Source: Pseudomonadales bacterium (GTDB lineage Bacteria; Pseudomonadota; Gammaproteobacteria; Pseudomonadales; Ketobacteraceae). From it: DNA of 64,000 nt. Location of the stretch: positions 28,985 through 92,984 of the forward strand of contig JAGUVW010000072.1 of assembly GCA_020062665.1 (NCBI GenBank). The letters run 5' to 3'. The notes beneath the pieces are model-generated. The model had not been told where the DNA came from. It made no database searches and was given only the letters and a program-made list of their open reading frames with translations. Of the stretch, positions 53,654 through 62,785 are shown piece by piece. Position 1 is the first letter of the stretch; every line of letters starts with the position of its first letter. Position numbers and translations under genes: made by a program.

Positions 53654-55870
53654 TTATTGTGACGGATTGATCAGACGATTGAGCGCCGCTTTCGCTTGCG
53701 GATGCTTGTTGCGGGCGGCTTTCTGGTACCAGGCGGTGGCGTCGGACAGACTGCGCGCAACGCCGGCGCCGGTTTCATACATCACGCCCAGGTTGAACTG
53801 GGCCGTGGCGTTGTTCTGTTCGGCGGCCTTGCGATACCAGTACAGGGATTTTTCGTAATCCTTCGGAATTCCATCGCCGGTGCCGTAAAAATACCCCAGT
53901 TCATTCTGCGCCACGTTGTCGCCCTGACTGGCCGCTTTCTCGTACCACTCCAGCGCCTTGAACGGATCTTTTTCCACCCCGGCACCCAGCGCGTACAGAT
54001 TGGCGATACCCCGCTGTGCTGTGGTGTCGCCGGCATCAGCAGCGACGCGGAAATGTTCCAGGGCCTTGGCCAGATTCTGCTGCACACCCTGGCCGTTCTG
54101 ATACAACAAAGCCAGGCCGGTGTGGGCTGCGGGCAGGTCGTTTTCAGCGGCCTTTTCGTACCACTGAAGCGCCTGGGTGTAATCCTGCTGAACACCATTG
54201 CCGGTGGCGAAAAGATTCGCCAGCGCGTACTGGGCCTGGGCGTAATTCTGTTGCGCGGCTTTTTCATACCACTGCGCAGCGGCACTGGCATCCTGCCCCA
54301 CGCCCAACCCATGCAGCAATTGGGTGGCAAAGTTGGTCTGGCCCACCGGATGGCCCTGCTGCGCCGCCTGCTCGTACCAGTGCGCGGCCTTGGCCGGATT
54401 TTTTTCCACACCAATGCCTTCGAAATACAGCGTGCCCAGATCGCTCTGCATCGCCGCGTCGCCGCCTTCCGCCGCACTCAGCAGACGCTTGACGATGCCG
54501 TTGGCGATCGCCAGATCGAACCATTTCTGTGCCTGCTCGCGATTCACCGGCCGGCCGATGCCAAAGCGATGAATCTTGCCCAGATAGAACTGCGCGACAG
54601 GATTTTCCCGTTCCGCCAGCGCGACGAACTGGTCGTACGCGCTGGTGAAAGCATTGGCTTCGTAGGCGTCCACCGCCGCCTGCAGTGCGCGGGATTCACG
54701 CCAGTACAGGCCAAACAGGGGCACGCTCACCAGCACCACCAGTGCGAGCAATCCGATCACCACATACTTGCCGATAGCGCGCGATGCTACTGGCGCCTGC
54801 TGCGTGACGGCTGCACTGGCCTGCTGGGTCGCGGTCAGTGGCGCGCTGTTGATCTTGGTGACATTGCGCGACAGATCCGCCTGCATGCGGGTGGACAGAT
54901 TCGCGCTGTTGGCCTGCACCACCACCGTGGCATCACTCACGTCTGCAGGCGCGCCGCTGCTGTCATCCAGCACCGCCAGCAATTCATCGGCATTCTGCGG
55001 GCGATCCTTGGCGAGGGGCTGCAGACACCAGTCCACCGCCTGCAGAAAACGCGGGCTGAAACGGCCGGCACCCGCCACCACCGCCGGCACGAACGGATCG
55101 GCCTCGCCGTTGTGCAACGCTGCCACACGCTCCGGCGCCTCCACCGGTTTGCGGCCGGCGATACAACGATAGATCGTGGCGCCCAGCGCATACAAATCCG
55201 CCGCCGGCGTCAACACCCGCGCGTTGCTGTACTGCTCGAACGGCGCATAGCCGGCGGTGAGAATGCCAGTGATGGAACGGCTCTGCTCCACCAGCGCCTG
55301 CCGCGCAGCGCCGAAATCCAGCAGCACCGGCCCGCCACGCTGTCGCAGAAAAATATTGCCGGGCTTGATGTCGCGGTGCAGAAACTGTTGCGCGTGCACG
55401 GCGCGCAGACCCTGCAGGATCGGCACGAAAATCTGCTTCAGCTGCGCTTCAGTCAGCGTCGGATTTTCCTTCAGCATCACATCCAGCGGCTGGCCTTCCT
55501 CGAACTCCATCACCATGTAGGCGGTGCCGTTGGCCTGGAGGAAACTTTCCACCCGCACGATGTGGTGCTCGCGGAACCGCTTCAGCGTGCGCGCTTCTTC
55601 CAGAAAGCTGTTGAGGCCCCAGTTGAACTGTTCGCTGTAATTGCTGGAACGGGGAATGACCGTGCTGCCGTCGCTGTTGCGCAGGGCGAAATCCGCCGGC
55701 AGGTATTCCTTGATGGCGACGATGGACTGCAGCAGGTTGTCCCGCGCCTTGTAGGTGATGCCGAACCCACCCACGCCGAGCACACCCAGGATTTCGTACT
55801 GGCCTTTTTCCGTGCCGTCCAGCCGGGTGCCTTCCGGCAATGCGTTGGCGTGTTTGTCGTTGCTGCTCAT
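53654..55870 (-). CDS. Transmembrane Ser/Thr protein kinase with C-terminal Sel1 repeats
   Basis: 738 residues from ATG 55870, since the frame upstream is low-complexity and lacks a signal. The cytoplasmic kinase domain (about 25-300) has the glycine loop GVGGFG (32-37), catalytic Lys54 in VAIKEYLP, HRDIKPGN with Asp167, DFG with Asp185 and TAGYAPFEQY as activation segment. A membrane helix is at 369-389. Residues from about 410 to 735 are Sel1/TPR-like repeats (A-W-YEKAA pattern, at least seven), probably periplasmic. It resembles PpkA-like Hanks kinases, but no type VI secretion genes are nearby. Likely acts with the PP2C phosphatase at 52259 and the barrel at 52977. Confidence 0.92.
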   Translation of the reverse strand: MSSNDKHANALPEGTRLDGTEKGQYEILGVLGVGGFGITYKARDNLLQSIVAIKEYLPADFALRNSDGSTVIPRSSNYSEQFNWGLNSFLEEARTLKRFREHHIVRVESFLQANGTAYMVMEFEEGQPLDVMLKENPTLTEAQLKQIFVPILQGLRAVHAQQFLHRDIKPGNIFLRQRGGPVLLDFGAARQALVEQSRSITGILTAGYAPFEQYSNARVLTPAADLYALGATIYRCIAGRKPVEAPERVAALHNGEADPFVPAVVAGAGRFSPRFLQAVDWCLQPLAKDRPQNADELLAVLDDSSGAPADVSDATVVVQANSANLSTRMQADLSRNVTKINSAPLTATQQASAAVTQQAPVASRAIGKYVVIGLLALVVLVSVPLFGLYWRESRALQAAVDAYEANAFTSAYDQFVALAERENPVAQFYLGKIHRFGIGRPVNREQAQKWFDLAIANGIVKRLLSAAEGGDAAMQSDLGTLYFEGIGVEKNPAKAAHWYEQAAQQGHPVGQTNFATQLLHGLGVGQDASAAAQWYEKAAQQNYAQAQYALANLFATGNGVQQDYTQALQWYEKAAENDLPAAHTGLALLYQNGQGVQQNLAKALEHFRVAADAGDTTAQRGIANLYALGAGVEKDPFKALEWYEKAASQGDNVAQNELGYFYGTGDGIPKDYEKSLYWYRKAAEQNNATAQFNLGVMYETGAGVARSLSDATAWYQKAARNKHPQAKAALNRLINPSQ

Positions 55871-56135
55871 GGAATCCGTTATCGAGGCGGTGACATTCAG
55901 CCCGCCACAATACCATACAAGGCGGTGATTCCTAAGGCAGGCGGCCACGCCACAGCTGTTTCCGGCCGCTTGGCCTCTTGTTCCGCCGGAGCCATTGTAG
56001 ATACTGGGTGCACCGGGGGATTTCGGCCAACCTGCACCCCCAGGACGGCCGCTTTCATCCGGTATGTGGCGCAAATCGCCCAAACAAGACTAATAAGACA
56101 ATCAAGCGTTTGTCTCCACCTCAAAGGGAATGCCC

Positions 56136-57170
56136 ATGACCGCGTTCGAAGATCAGGCGATCTACCCCGCCGCCGAACTGTTTCTGATCAAGCAATTCAT
56201 GCGCAAGGAAGGTTTCAAGCCGCGCCAGTGGTTGCTGGGCACAGGCATCAGCGAAGAACAGATCCGGCTGCCGGAAACCCAGGTGTCGCTACGCCAGTTC
56301 GACATCATCTATCACAACATCTTCCGCATCACCCAACGCCCGGATATCGGCCTGGCCCTGGGGCACGCGCTGAATATTTCCCGCTGGGGCATTCTCTCCA
56401 CCGCGCTGATCTGCGCCCGCACCCTGGGCGACGCGCTGGAAACCGGCAACCGTTTCCGCAGCCTGGTGCGCAGCCGCTTCACCCTGACCCCGAGCGTAAA
56501 AAACGATGCCACCCACATCATCGTGGATCGGCAGGAAGGCATGAATTTCACCCTGAGCCCGAGCTTTTCCCACGAGATGCTGATCGGCTTCCTGCACCGC
56601 CATGTATCCGATCTGGTGGGCCAGCCCAATGTGTTCAGCGAGATCCGCCTCAACTATCCGGCGCCGGAGCATCATGAAAGCTACGAAAAGTACGTGCACT
56701 GCCCGGTGAAATTCAGCTGCCCGCAAAGTGTGGTGGTGATTCCGCAGACCCTGATGACGCGGCCGCTGCCCATGGGCAACCCGGTGACGGAACAGCAGGC
56801 GATCCGCATCTGCGAACTGGAAATGGAGCGGGTGAACAAGGTGAAGAAAGGCGACCTGACCTGGATGCTGCGGGCAGAACTGGGCAAAAAGGATGGGGCG
56901 TTGCCGAGCCTGGACGATATCGCCGACCGCCTGCACACCACGCCCCGCACCCTGCGCCGCAAGCTGCAGGACAACGGCACCAGCTACCGCAAGATCTGCC
57001 AGGAGCACCAGCTGCAACTGGCCCTGGACAGCCTGCACGACCACAAGCAGAAAACCGCCGCCATCGCCCACAAATGCGGTTTCCGCGATGCCGCCAGTTT
57101 CCGTGAGGCGTTCAAGCGCTGGACGGACATGACCCCGCAGGAATATCGTCAGCATTTGCGTGCGCGCTAG
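56136..57170 (+). CDS. AraC-family regulator with OruR/ArgR-like sensing domain
   Basis: 344 residues; the start ATG 56136 is chosen because AAGGGA lies six bases upstream, while ATG 56130 overlaps that site. The N-terminal part contains QWLLGTGISEEQIRLPETQVS and IGLALGHALNISRWGIL, features of the AraC subgroup with the Arabinose_bd-like domain (OruR/ToxT-like). The DNA-binding C-terminus holds DDIADRLHTTPRTLRRKL and IAHKCGFRDAASFREAFKRW. The MDR oxidoreductase gene follows after 74 bases and is a reasonable target. Inducer unknown. Confidence 0.9.
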   Translation: MTAFEDQAIYPAAELFLIKQFMRKEGFKPRQWLLGTGISEEQIRLPETQVSLRQFDIIYHNIFRITQRPDIGLALGHALNISRWGILSTALICARTLGDALETGNRFRSLVRSRFTLTPSVKNDATHIIVDRQEGMNFTLSPSFSHEMLIGFLHRHVSDLVGQPNVFSEIRLNYPAPEHHESYEKYVHCPVKFSCPQSVVVIPQTLMTRPLPMGNPVTEQQAIRICELEMERVNKVKKGDLTWMLRAELGKKDGALPSLDDIADRLHTTPRTLRRKLQDNGTSYRKICQEHQLQLALDSLHDHKQKTAAIAHKCGFRDAASFREAFKRWTDMTPQEYRQHLRAR

Positions 57171-57244
57171 CAGGCGTTTCCACAGGGACGTGCGCGACTC
57201 GCCATCAGTACCGTTGCCATCCGCCCATTTGCCAGGAGCACACC

Positions 57245-58381
57245 ATGAGCACGCCTTCCCTTCCGGCCACCCAGCGCCGCCTGATTTCCACTATCACCGC
57301 CAGCGGCCAGCTGCGCCTGCAACTGGAAACCGTGCCGGTGCCCACACCCGCCGATCATGAAGTGCTGATCCGCGTTGACGCCGCGCCGATCAATCCGTCG
57401 GATCTGTTCCTGCTCACCGGCCCTGCTGACCTATCCACCCTGCGCAGCGAAGGCGACCGCAACAATCCCGTGGCGATCATGGACGTGCCGCCGCACCTTC
57501 TGAAGACACTGAGCGCGCGCCTGGACAAGCCGATGCCGGTAGGCAACGAGGGCTCCGGCGTGGTGGTGGCCGCCGGCAAGAAAGCGCAAGCGCTGCTGGG
57601 CAAACTGGTGGGCGTGGCGGCAGGCGACATGTTCTGCCAGTACCGCTGCGCGCCAGCCACCCATTGCATCGTGATGAATGAAGGCACCACGGCGCAGCAG
57701 GCGGCCTCCTGCTTCGTCAATCCGCTCACGTCGCTGAGCATGGTGGAAACGATGCGCATGGAAAATCACAAGGCGCTGGTGCACACAGCGGCGGCATCGA
57801 ATCTGGGCCAGATGCTGGTGCGCATCTGCAAGGCCGACGGTGTGCCGCTGGTGAATATCGTGCGCAACGACAAGCAGGTGAACATCCTGCGCGAACTGGG
57901 CGCGGAATTCATCTGCAATTCCAGCGCGCCCACGTTCAAGCAGGATCTGCTGGAAGCCGTGAGCGCCACCGGTGCCACCCTGGCGTTTGATGCCATCGGC
58001 GGCGGCCAGCTTGCCAGCCAGATTCTCACCGCCATGGAAATCGCCATCAACCGCACTGCCACCGAGTACAGTCGTTATGGTTCGTCGGTGCACAAGCAGG
58101 TGTATATCTATGGCGGCCTGGACATGAATCCCATCGTGCTGAATCGCAATGTGGGCTTTGCCTGGGGCGTGGGCGGCTGGCTGCTGACACCCTTCATCGG
58201 CCGCATGGGGCCGGAGCGGTTCCTGCAACTGCGCAAGCGGGTGGCAGATGAAATCACCACCACCTTCGCCAGCCACTACACGCAGGAACTGTCGCTGGCC
58301 GATGCACTGGGTGCCGCCGCCATCCAGGGCTACACACGGCAAGCCACCGGCGAAAAGTACCTGATCCTGCCACAGCGCTGA
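57245..58381 (+). CDS. MDR-superfamily (quinone oxidoreductase-like) dehydrogenase
   Basis: 378 residues from ATG 57245. HEVLIRVDAAPINPSDLFLL is the standard N-terminal pattern of zinc-independent MDR enzymes, and GNEGSGVVVAAGK follows. HTAAASNLGQMLVRICKADG replaces the usual GxGGVG nucleotide turn. Probably reduces a quinone or enal with NAD(P)H. The Pro-less catalytic zinc Cys/His set is not present, so it is unlikely to be a zinc alcohol dehydrogenase. An AraC regulator lies just upstream. Confidence 0.86.
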   Translation: MSTPSLPATQRRLISTITASGQLRLQLETVPVPTPADHEVLIRVDAAPINPSDLFLLTGPADLSTLRSEGDRNNPVAIMDVPPHLLKTLSARLDKPMPVGNEGSGVVVAAGKKAQALLGKLVGVAAGDMFCQYRCAPATHCIVMNEGTTAQQAASCFVNPLTSLSMVETMRMENHKALVHTAAASNLGQMLVRICKADGVPLVNIVRNDKQVNILRELGAEFICNSSAPTFKQDLLEAVSATGATLAFDAIGGGQLASQILTAMEIAINRTATEYSRYGSSVHKQVYIYGGLDMNPIVLNRNVGFAWGVGGWLLTPFIGRMGPERFLQLRKRVADEITTTFASHYTQELSLADALGAAAIQGYTRQATGEKYLILPQR

Positions 58382-58510
58382 TCCTTGGTCGCACCAGATC
58401 CCGTTCCAGCCACGGGATCTGTTGAATTTGTCACTATACTTTGGCGGCAACCCACCACAATATTGAACCTCCATTTCATTGGGGATCGCCTGTCGACAAG
58501 GAGTTAACTC

Positions 58511-59248
58511 GTGAGCAACAACTATTCCGCACCTTCTTCCACCCTGGTCAACACCCAGGGTTCCGCCGGTTCGCTGGAAGCCGCCATGGCCGGCCAGTAT
58601 GAATTCGGCGTGATGGACACCATCTCCGCAGCCTGGGGCAAAACCAAGGGCATCAAGCGCTACATCATCGGCGCGGGGATTCTGCTGTACTTCATCGCGG
58701 GCATTGCATTGGGTATCGTCATGGCCATCATGATGCCCGCCGCCATGGGCGGCGAACCCGATCCGTTTGCGATGCTCGGCATGCAACTGGTGCTGCAGCC
58801 TGTCATGCTGGCCGTGGTAATGCCTTTCGTGGGTGGCATCGTGGTGATGTGCCTGAAGCAGATCCAGGGCCGCGAAGTGGTTTTCGGTGATCTGTTCTCG
58901 GTATTCAATAAAACCCTGCCGCTGTTTCTGGCCGCCATCCTGATCAACATTCTGGTGTCGATTGGGTTCCTGCTGCTGATTCTGCCCGGCATTTATCTGG
59001 GTGTGTGTTATCTGCTGGTGGTGCCCTTGATCATCGACCGCGACCTGGGTGTGTGGGAAGCCATGGAAGCTTCGCGCAAGGCCATCACCAAACGCTGGTT
59101 CAGCGTGTTCGGCCTGTATCTGTTGCTGCTTCTGATCGTGCTGGTGAGCATGATTCCGCTCGGCATCGGCCTGCTCTGGACGATCCCGCTGATGGCGATG
59201 TCGTTCATGATGATGTACCAGAAGATGTTCGGCATCGCGAGCTATTGA
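58511..59248 (+). CDS. Multi-pass inner-membrane protein of unknown function
   Basis: 245 residues from GTG 58511; AAGGAG sits nine bases upstream, which supports this start. A soluble N-terminal 50 residues (with FGVMDTISAAWGKTKG) precedes about six helices, such as YIIGAGILLYFIAGIALGI and FLLLILPGIYLGVCYLLVVP. A late DRDLGVWEAMEASRKAITKRW loop is similar to that in DUF975/BPSS1780-type membrane proteins. Its role is not known. The CobW-like gene begins 25 bases later and may be in the same unit. Confidence 0.82.
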   Translation: MSNNYSAPSSTLVNTQGSAGSLEAAMAGQYEFGVMDTISAAWGKTKGIKRYIIGAGILLYFIAGIALGIVMAIMMPAAMGGEPDPFAMLGMQLVLQPVMLAVVMPFVGGIVVMCLKQIQGREVVFGDLFSVFNKTLPLFLAAILINILVSIGFLLLILPGIYLGVCYLLVVPLIIDRDLGVWEAMEASRKAITKRWFSVFGLYLLLLLIVLVSMIPLGIGLLWTIPLMAMSFMMMYQKMFGIASY

Positions 59249-59273
59249 TCTGAAATAAGGAAACATCGCAGTA

Positions 59274-60269
59274 ATGGCAAAACCACGCCCGAAAATTGTC
59301 GTCAACATCGTCACCGGATTTCTGGGCGTGGGCAAAACCAGCGCCATCCTGCAATTCCTGCAGCACCATCGCGGGCAGGAGAAATGGGCGGTGCTGGTCA
59401 ATGAATTCGGCGAGATCGGCATCGACGGCGCCCTGCTTGCACCCAGCGGCATCGCCATCAAGGAAGTGCCCGGCGGTTGCATGTGCTGCGCCGCCGGCCT
59501 GCCCACCCGCGTGGCGCTCAACAAACTGATCCGCGAAGCAAAACCCAATCGTATCCTGATTGAACCCACCGGGCTGGGCCATCCCGCCAATATCCTGAAG
59601 ATGCTCTGCAGCGATGATTATGCCGATGTGCTGGAGGTGCGCGCCACGCTGACATTAATTGATCCGCGCGTGCTGAACGATGTGCGCTACACCGGCAACG
59701 ATAATTTCATCGGCCAGATTGAAGCGGCGGACATTCTGGTGGCAGCGAAAACCGATCTGTGCACGCCGGATCAGCTGTCCGCGTTCGCCGACTGGGCGCG
59801 GGCCGTGCGCCCGGATGCGGCGGTGGAATTCCTGCACGATCGCACGCTGCAGAGGGAATGGCTGGATCAGCCTCGAAAGGTGGCGGTGGGCACCAGCACC
59901 CACGCTGCGCCGTCACTGCTGCTGACACCGCAGTTCAGCAACACCTCATTGCCAACGGATCAGCCCCTGCTGCGCCGGCAAAATCAGGCCGGCGGCTTTT
60001 TCAGTTGCGGCTGGATCTTCAATGACGACTACCGATTTGATTTCGACAAGCTGTTCGCGCTGCTGAACAATCTGGATGTGCTGCGCTGCAAGGCGGTGAT
60101 GAACACCGGACGTGGCACCTTTGCCTTCAATCTGCTGGACGGCGCGCTCAGCGTCAGCGAACTGCCGCAACGCAGCGACAGCCGCATCGAGTTCATCGCT
60201 CCGGACGCCATCAACTGGGATCTGCTGGAAGACTGGCTACTGCAGGCCTGTTCTGTGCGCCCACAGTAG
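59274..60269 (+). CDS. CobW/YjiA-family metallochaperone GTPase
   Basis: 331 residues. Walker A TGFLGVGKT (residues 14-22), GG-C69-M-C71-C72 metal-binding motif, and LIEPTGLGHP as the G3-like segment mark the COG0523 family. The usual G4 is AKTDLC. The C-terminal domain has the CobW_C pattern GGFFSCGWIF. Members deliver zinc, cobalt or other metals to enzymes at the cost of GTP. No Zur-like site was seen upstream, so the metal is not known. Confidence 0.9.
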   Translation: MAKPRPKIVVNIVTGFLGVGKTSAILQFLQHHRGQEKWAVLVNEFGEIGIDGALLAPSGIAIKEVPGGCMCCAAGLPTRVALNKLIREAKPNRILIEPTGLGHPANILKMLCSDDYADVLEVRATLTLIDPRVLNDVRYTGNDNFIGQIEAADILVAAKTDLCTPDQLSAFADWARAVRPDAAVEFLHDRTLQREWLDQPRKVAVGTSTHAAPSLLLTPQFSNTSLPTDQPLLRRQNQAGGFFSCGWIFNDDYRFDFDKLFALLNNLDVLRCKAVMNTGRGTFAFNLLDGALSVSELPQRSDSRIEFIAPDAINWDLLEDWLLQACSVRPQ

Positions 60270-60280
60270 TCACTGCGCTT

Positions 60281-60859
60281 TCACGGCAACGGCCGCTTGA
60301 TGGTGATGGCACCGCGCACCTGCCCCACGGTGTAGCCGGTTGCCTTGTCATCCGGATAGAGTGACTGGATTTTCGCGCGCACAGTCGGCGGAATATCAGC
60401 GTCCACGCCGTGGCAGTTCAGGCACATGGCCTGTGTGGGCAGGGCTTTCATATAGCGATAGATCCGGTTGCCATCTTCTTCAACGATGGCGGCTCTCTCC
60501 AGCGTGGCAGGACTGGTGCCCGCTGCCGCCAGTGCATCGAACTCCGCCAGCATCGCCGCCTCCCACGCATCCGGCACCGCTTTGGGATTGCGATTCTTCA
60601 GGCTCACCCGCCGGATATTCCATCCTGTTTTGGCAGATGCTTCGCTCGCCATCTGCGGCGCCTTGTCGCGACAGACGGCAATCGCCGACTCCACGCCACC
60701 TTTGGCAATTTCCTCGCTCAGCACCGCCATCAGTTTCGGCGGCATGGCGGCAGCAACAGTGCGGGTTTCTTCCAGCAGCGCGGCATCGTCCGCCTGGGCA
60801 GCCAGCACCACCAGCAGGCAGGCTGCCGGCAGTGAATACAGAATTCGTGAGCGCTTCAT
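60281..60859 (-). CDS. DUF3365 (Tll0287-like) periplasmic haem protein
   Basis: 192 residues. Signal peptide MKRSRILYSLPAACLLVVLAAQA. RRVSLKNRNPKAVPDAWE (near residue 85) and AMCLNCHG (near residue 143) are the hallmarks of DUF3365: the CxxCH binds a c-type haem. YPDDKATGYTVGQVRGAITI is the typical closing. Family members are thought to sense redox state or gases; several are fused to signalling enzymes, but this one is stand-alone. It converges on the CobW gene with 11 bases between. Confidence 0.85.
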   Translation of the reverse strand: MKRSRILYSLPAACLLVVLAAQADDAALLEETRTVAAAMPPKLMAVLSEEIAKGGVESAIAVCRDKAPQMASEASAKTGWNIRRVSLKNRNPKAVPDAWEAAMLAEFDALAAAGTSPATLERAAIVEEDGNRIYRYMKALPTQAMCLNCHGVDADIPPTVRAKIQSLYPDDKATGYTVGQVRGAITIKRPLP

Positions 60860-60946
60860 GGGGCTTCCTCCCGGTAGTGGCGCCCAAGCATGAATTCATT
60901 CAGCGGCAGCGGGCTTGATACAGATCAAGCTGCAAGCGGTAATTCG

Positions 60947-61490
60947 CTATGGCACAGCCTGTACCGGCCTCACCTGGATCTCAGGGAGTGTGCGCAATTG
61001 CTGCGTGAACACCGCGGGATCGCCACGCATGCCTTCATCCATGAAGATGCTCACCACCAACCCCATGAAGCCGGTTTTCGGAAAGCTGTGGATGGTGTAG
61101 CCAAGATTGGGCAACTGGCCCCGGAATAGCTCCGGCGCCTTGAAAGAATCCCGGTCATCCTGAATGTAAGGCGACACCGGCTCATCGAAATCGCCCAGAT
61201 AATTCAGGAACGCCACCACATCCAGATTGCGCAGTGTGCTGACCCAGAACCAGTTTGCTTCCGATGTGAAAGGCGTTTCGCGCATCTGCTCCTCGACGGC
61301 ATCGATTCTGCCATCGACCACACCGGGTTCTTTCGGCCCGTTGGCCATGCGCACCGTCGCACCGATCAGCTGGTTGGCGTCCAGCGACATGTGCAGATAG
61401 GGCTCGTGCATCAGCCGACGACGTGACAGCGCCCATGTTCAGGCTCAGCTCGAGTGAATCCAGCGGCCGATCACCCAGCCCCATTCCCAG
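60947..61490 (-). pseudogene. Truncated, frameshifted paralogue of the 11707-12987 gene
   Basis: The leftward frame from 61411 encodes a C-terminal half closely related to the intact protein at 11707-12987, sharing MSLDANQL, MANGPKEP, NLDVVAFLNYLGDF and GQLPNLGYTIHSFP. Upstream, GDRPLDSLELSLNMG (about 61430-61480) matches the intact GERPLDSMKLRLNTG but in another frame, and joins directly to SRRRL. Compared with the intact copy, about 70 codons are deleted out of frame and the first about 185 residues are missing. It cannot make the full product. Confidence 0.9.
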
Positions 61491-61878
61491 CGCACGGCGC
61501 ATTCTGCGCCACGATCTGGAGATCAATCAGGTCAAACAGAATGCGTGTCTGGCGGAGTTTTGATGGCACAGTGCATCTGCCCGTCTCCGCCAAAATCCCG
61601 ATATAAGGATACTTCCAGTCCACACTGTGTTAGTGTGGACTGTATCTTCACGCCTTTATCTTTTTTATTTAGCCTTGTCACCACCTGGCAGGCGCGGTTG
61701 CCTACTGACAGCCGCAACCGATCTCCATCCAGTCGCCTGCTCTGCGTCTTCAGCGCCCGAATTGCTCTGCACGTCACATGATGCAATGCGTATTCATTGG
61801 AATCCCGTCGCTTGCGACCGGGATAGTTGTTTGTCCACCGCGTTTTAATTTACGCCGCACATCAGCGGGTTAACCGAC
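61491..61878. other. Gap with no recognised gene, between the pseudogene and the repeat-protein gene
   Basis: About 390 bases. Short open frames occur on both strands (for example 61532-61786 minus) but lack ribosome-binding sites or recognisable domains. The only strong structure is the hairpin at 61616-61642. The region probably holds the promoter of the gene at 61879 and remains of whatever event truncated the pseudogene. Confidence 0.5.
61616..61642. repeat. Perfect 11-bp inverted repeat
   Basis: CAGTCCACACT-GTGTT-AGTGTGGACTG is a perfect stem with a 5-base loop, flanked by a second short pair (GATAC at 61608, GTATC at 61642). It may be an operator or an RNA hairpin; no U tract follows. 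It lies 237 bases upstream of the gene at 61879. Confidence 0.75.
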
Positions 61879-62766
61879 ATGAACTGGAAAATCCTGATCA
61901 CCATTGCCCTGCTTGCAGGGCTCACTGCTGGCGCGCCTGCCGGACATGCCGAGGCAAACGATGGTGAAAGCACCACCACCGCCCTGCCCGAAAATGCCTA
62001 CAAAAACCAGTACGGCGCCAATTGGTCCTGCGACTATGGCTTCGAAAAATCGGACATGCTCTGCATCGCGATAAGCATGCCGGAAAATGCCTATCTGGAT
62101 GCCATCGGTAGCCAATGGGTCTGCCATCGCGGCTACATCAAAAAGAACGGAACCTGCGAAAAAATCATTGTTCCCGAAAACGGCTACCTCCTGGACACCA
62201 ACTATGGAACAGGATGGGAGTGTGAAAGGGGATATAAATCTGACAAACGTGAGTCCGACGGCAATGCCAGTCGCTGTATCAGGATCCAGGTGCCCGCGCA
62301 CGCCTACCTGACTGATTCGGATTATGGTTCAGGGTGGAAATGCGAGCCTGGATTTCAACTCAAAGACAATCACTGCATCAGAATTGAAATTCCCGAAAAC
62401 GCCTATCCCACCAATACCAATCATGACAACGGCTGGGAGTGCAAGCGGGGCTATGTTGAAAAAGGCGCCTCCTGCATCGCGCTGAGCGTGCCTGAAAATG
62501 CTTACCTCGAATCGTCCGGCAAAGACTGGAATTGTGAACGCGGCTATCGCAAGTCAAGCAATCGGTGTATCCGGATTACGCTGCCCAAGAATGCATTCCT
62601 CGTCGACCGCGGAGACGACTGGCAATGTGAACGTGGCTTCGCAAAAACAGCTGGCGCCTGCACATCCATCACGATCCCACCCAACGCCCACCTGAACTAC
62701 AGCGGGAACGACTGGGTCTGCAATGATCCCTATCGCAGAAATGGCAACAAATGCGAGTCCCAATAA
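61879..62766 (+). CDS. Exported protein of eight two-cysteine tandem repeats
   Basis: 295 residues. Signal peptide MNWKILITIALLAGLTAGAP... ends near AGHA (about residue 25). The rest is eight repeats of about 30-38 residues, each with the form P-x-N-A-Y, then W-x-C, then G-Y/F, then a second Cys (for example VPENAYLESSGKDWNC). The two Cys per repeat suggest one disulphide per unit. Repeat 3 has an extra loop (SDKRESDGNAS). Such an array would make an extended disulphide-stapled rod, perhaps surface or periplasmic. I do not recognise a named family with confidence. No partner gene is obvious. Confidence 0.82.
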   Translation: MNWKILITIALLAGLTAGAPAGHAEANDGESTTTALPENAYKNQYGANWSCDYGFEKSDMLCIAISMPENAYLDAIGSQWVCHRGYIKKNGTCEKIIVPENGYLLDTNYGTGWECERGYKSDKRESDGNASRCIRIQVPAHAYLTDSDYGSGWKCEPGFQLKDNHCIRIEIPENAYPTNTNHDNGWECKRGYVEKGASCIALSVPENAYLESSGKDWNCERGYRKSSNRCIRITLPKNAFLVDRGDDWQCERGFAKTAGACTSITIPPNAHLNYSGNDWVCNDPYRRNGNKCESQ

Positions 62767-62767
62767 C

Positions 62768-62784
62768 CCGCGACCATTTCGCGG
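62768..62784. terminator. Weak hairpin between convergent genes
   Basis: CCGCGA-CCATT-TCGCGG, 6 bp with a 5-base loop, directly after the stop at 62766 and before the convergent gene end at 62786. No U tract. Confidence 0.35.
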
Positions 62785-62785
62785 C

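Noticed and set aside
53696..56677. Rightward open frame of nearly 3 kb opposite the kinase gene
   Set aside because: Antisense shadow of the kinase and Sel1 repeats; no domains and it runs into the AraC gene.
57431..59590. Leftward open frame spanning the MDR, membrane-protein and CobW genes
   Set aside because: It crosses three well-supported genes and their intergenic regions; composition is His/Gln-biased as expected of antisense frames.
61545..61786. Overlapping small open frames on both strands in the 61.5-61.8 kb gap
   Set aside because: Neither has a good ribosome-binding site or domain; both cross the perfect hairpin at 61616-61642.
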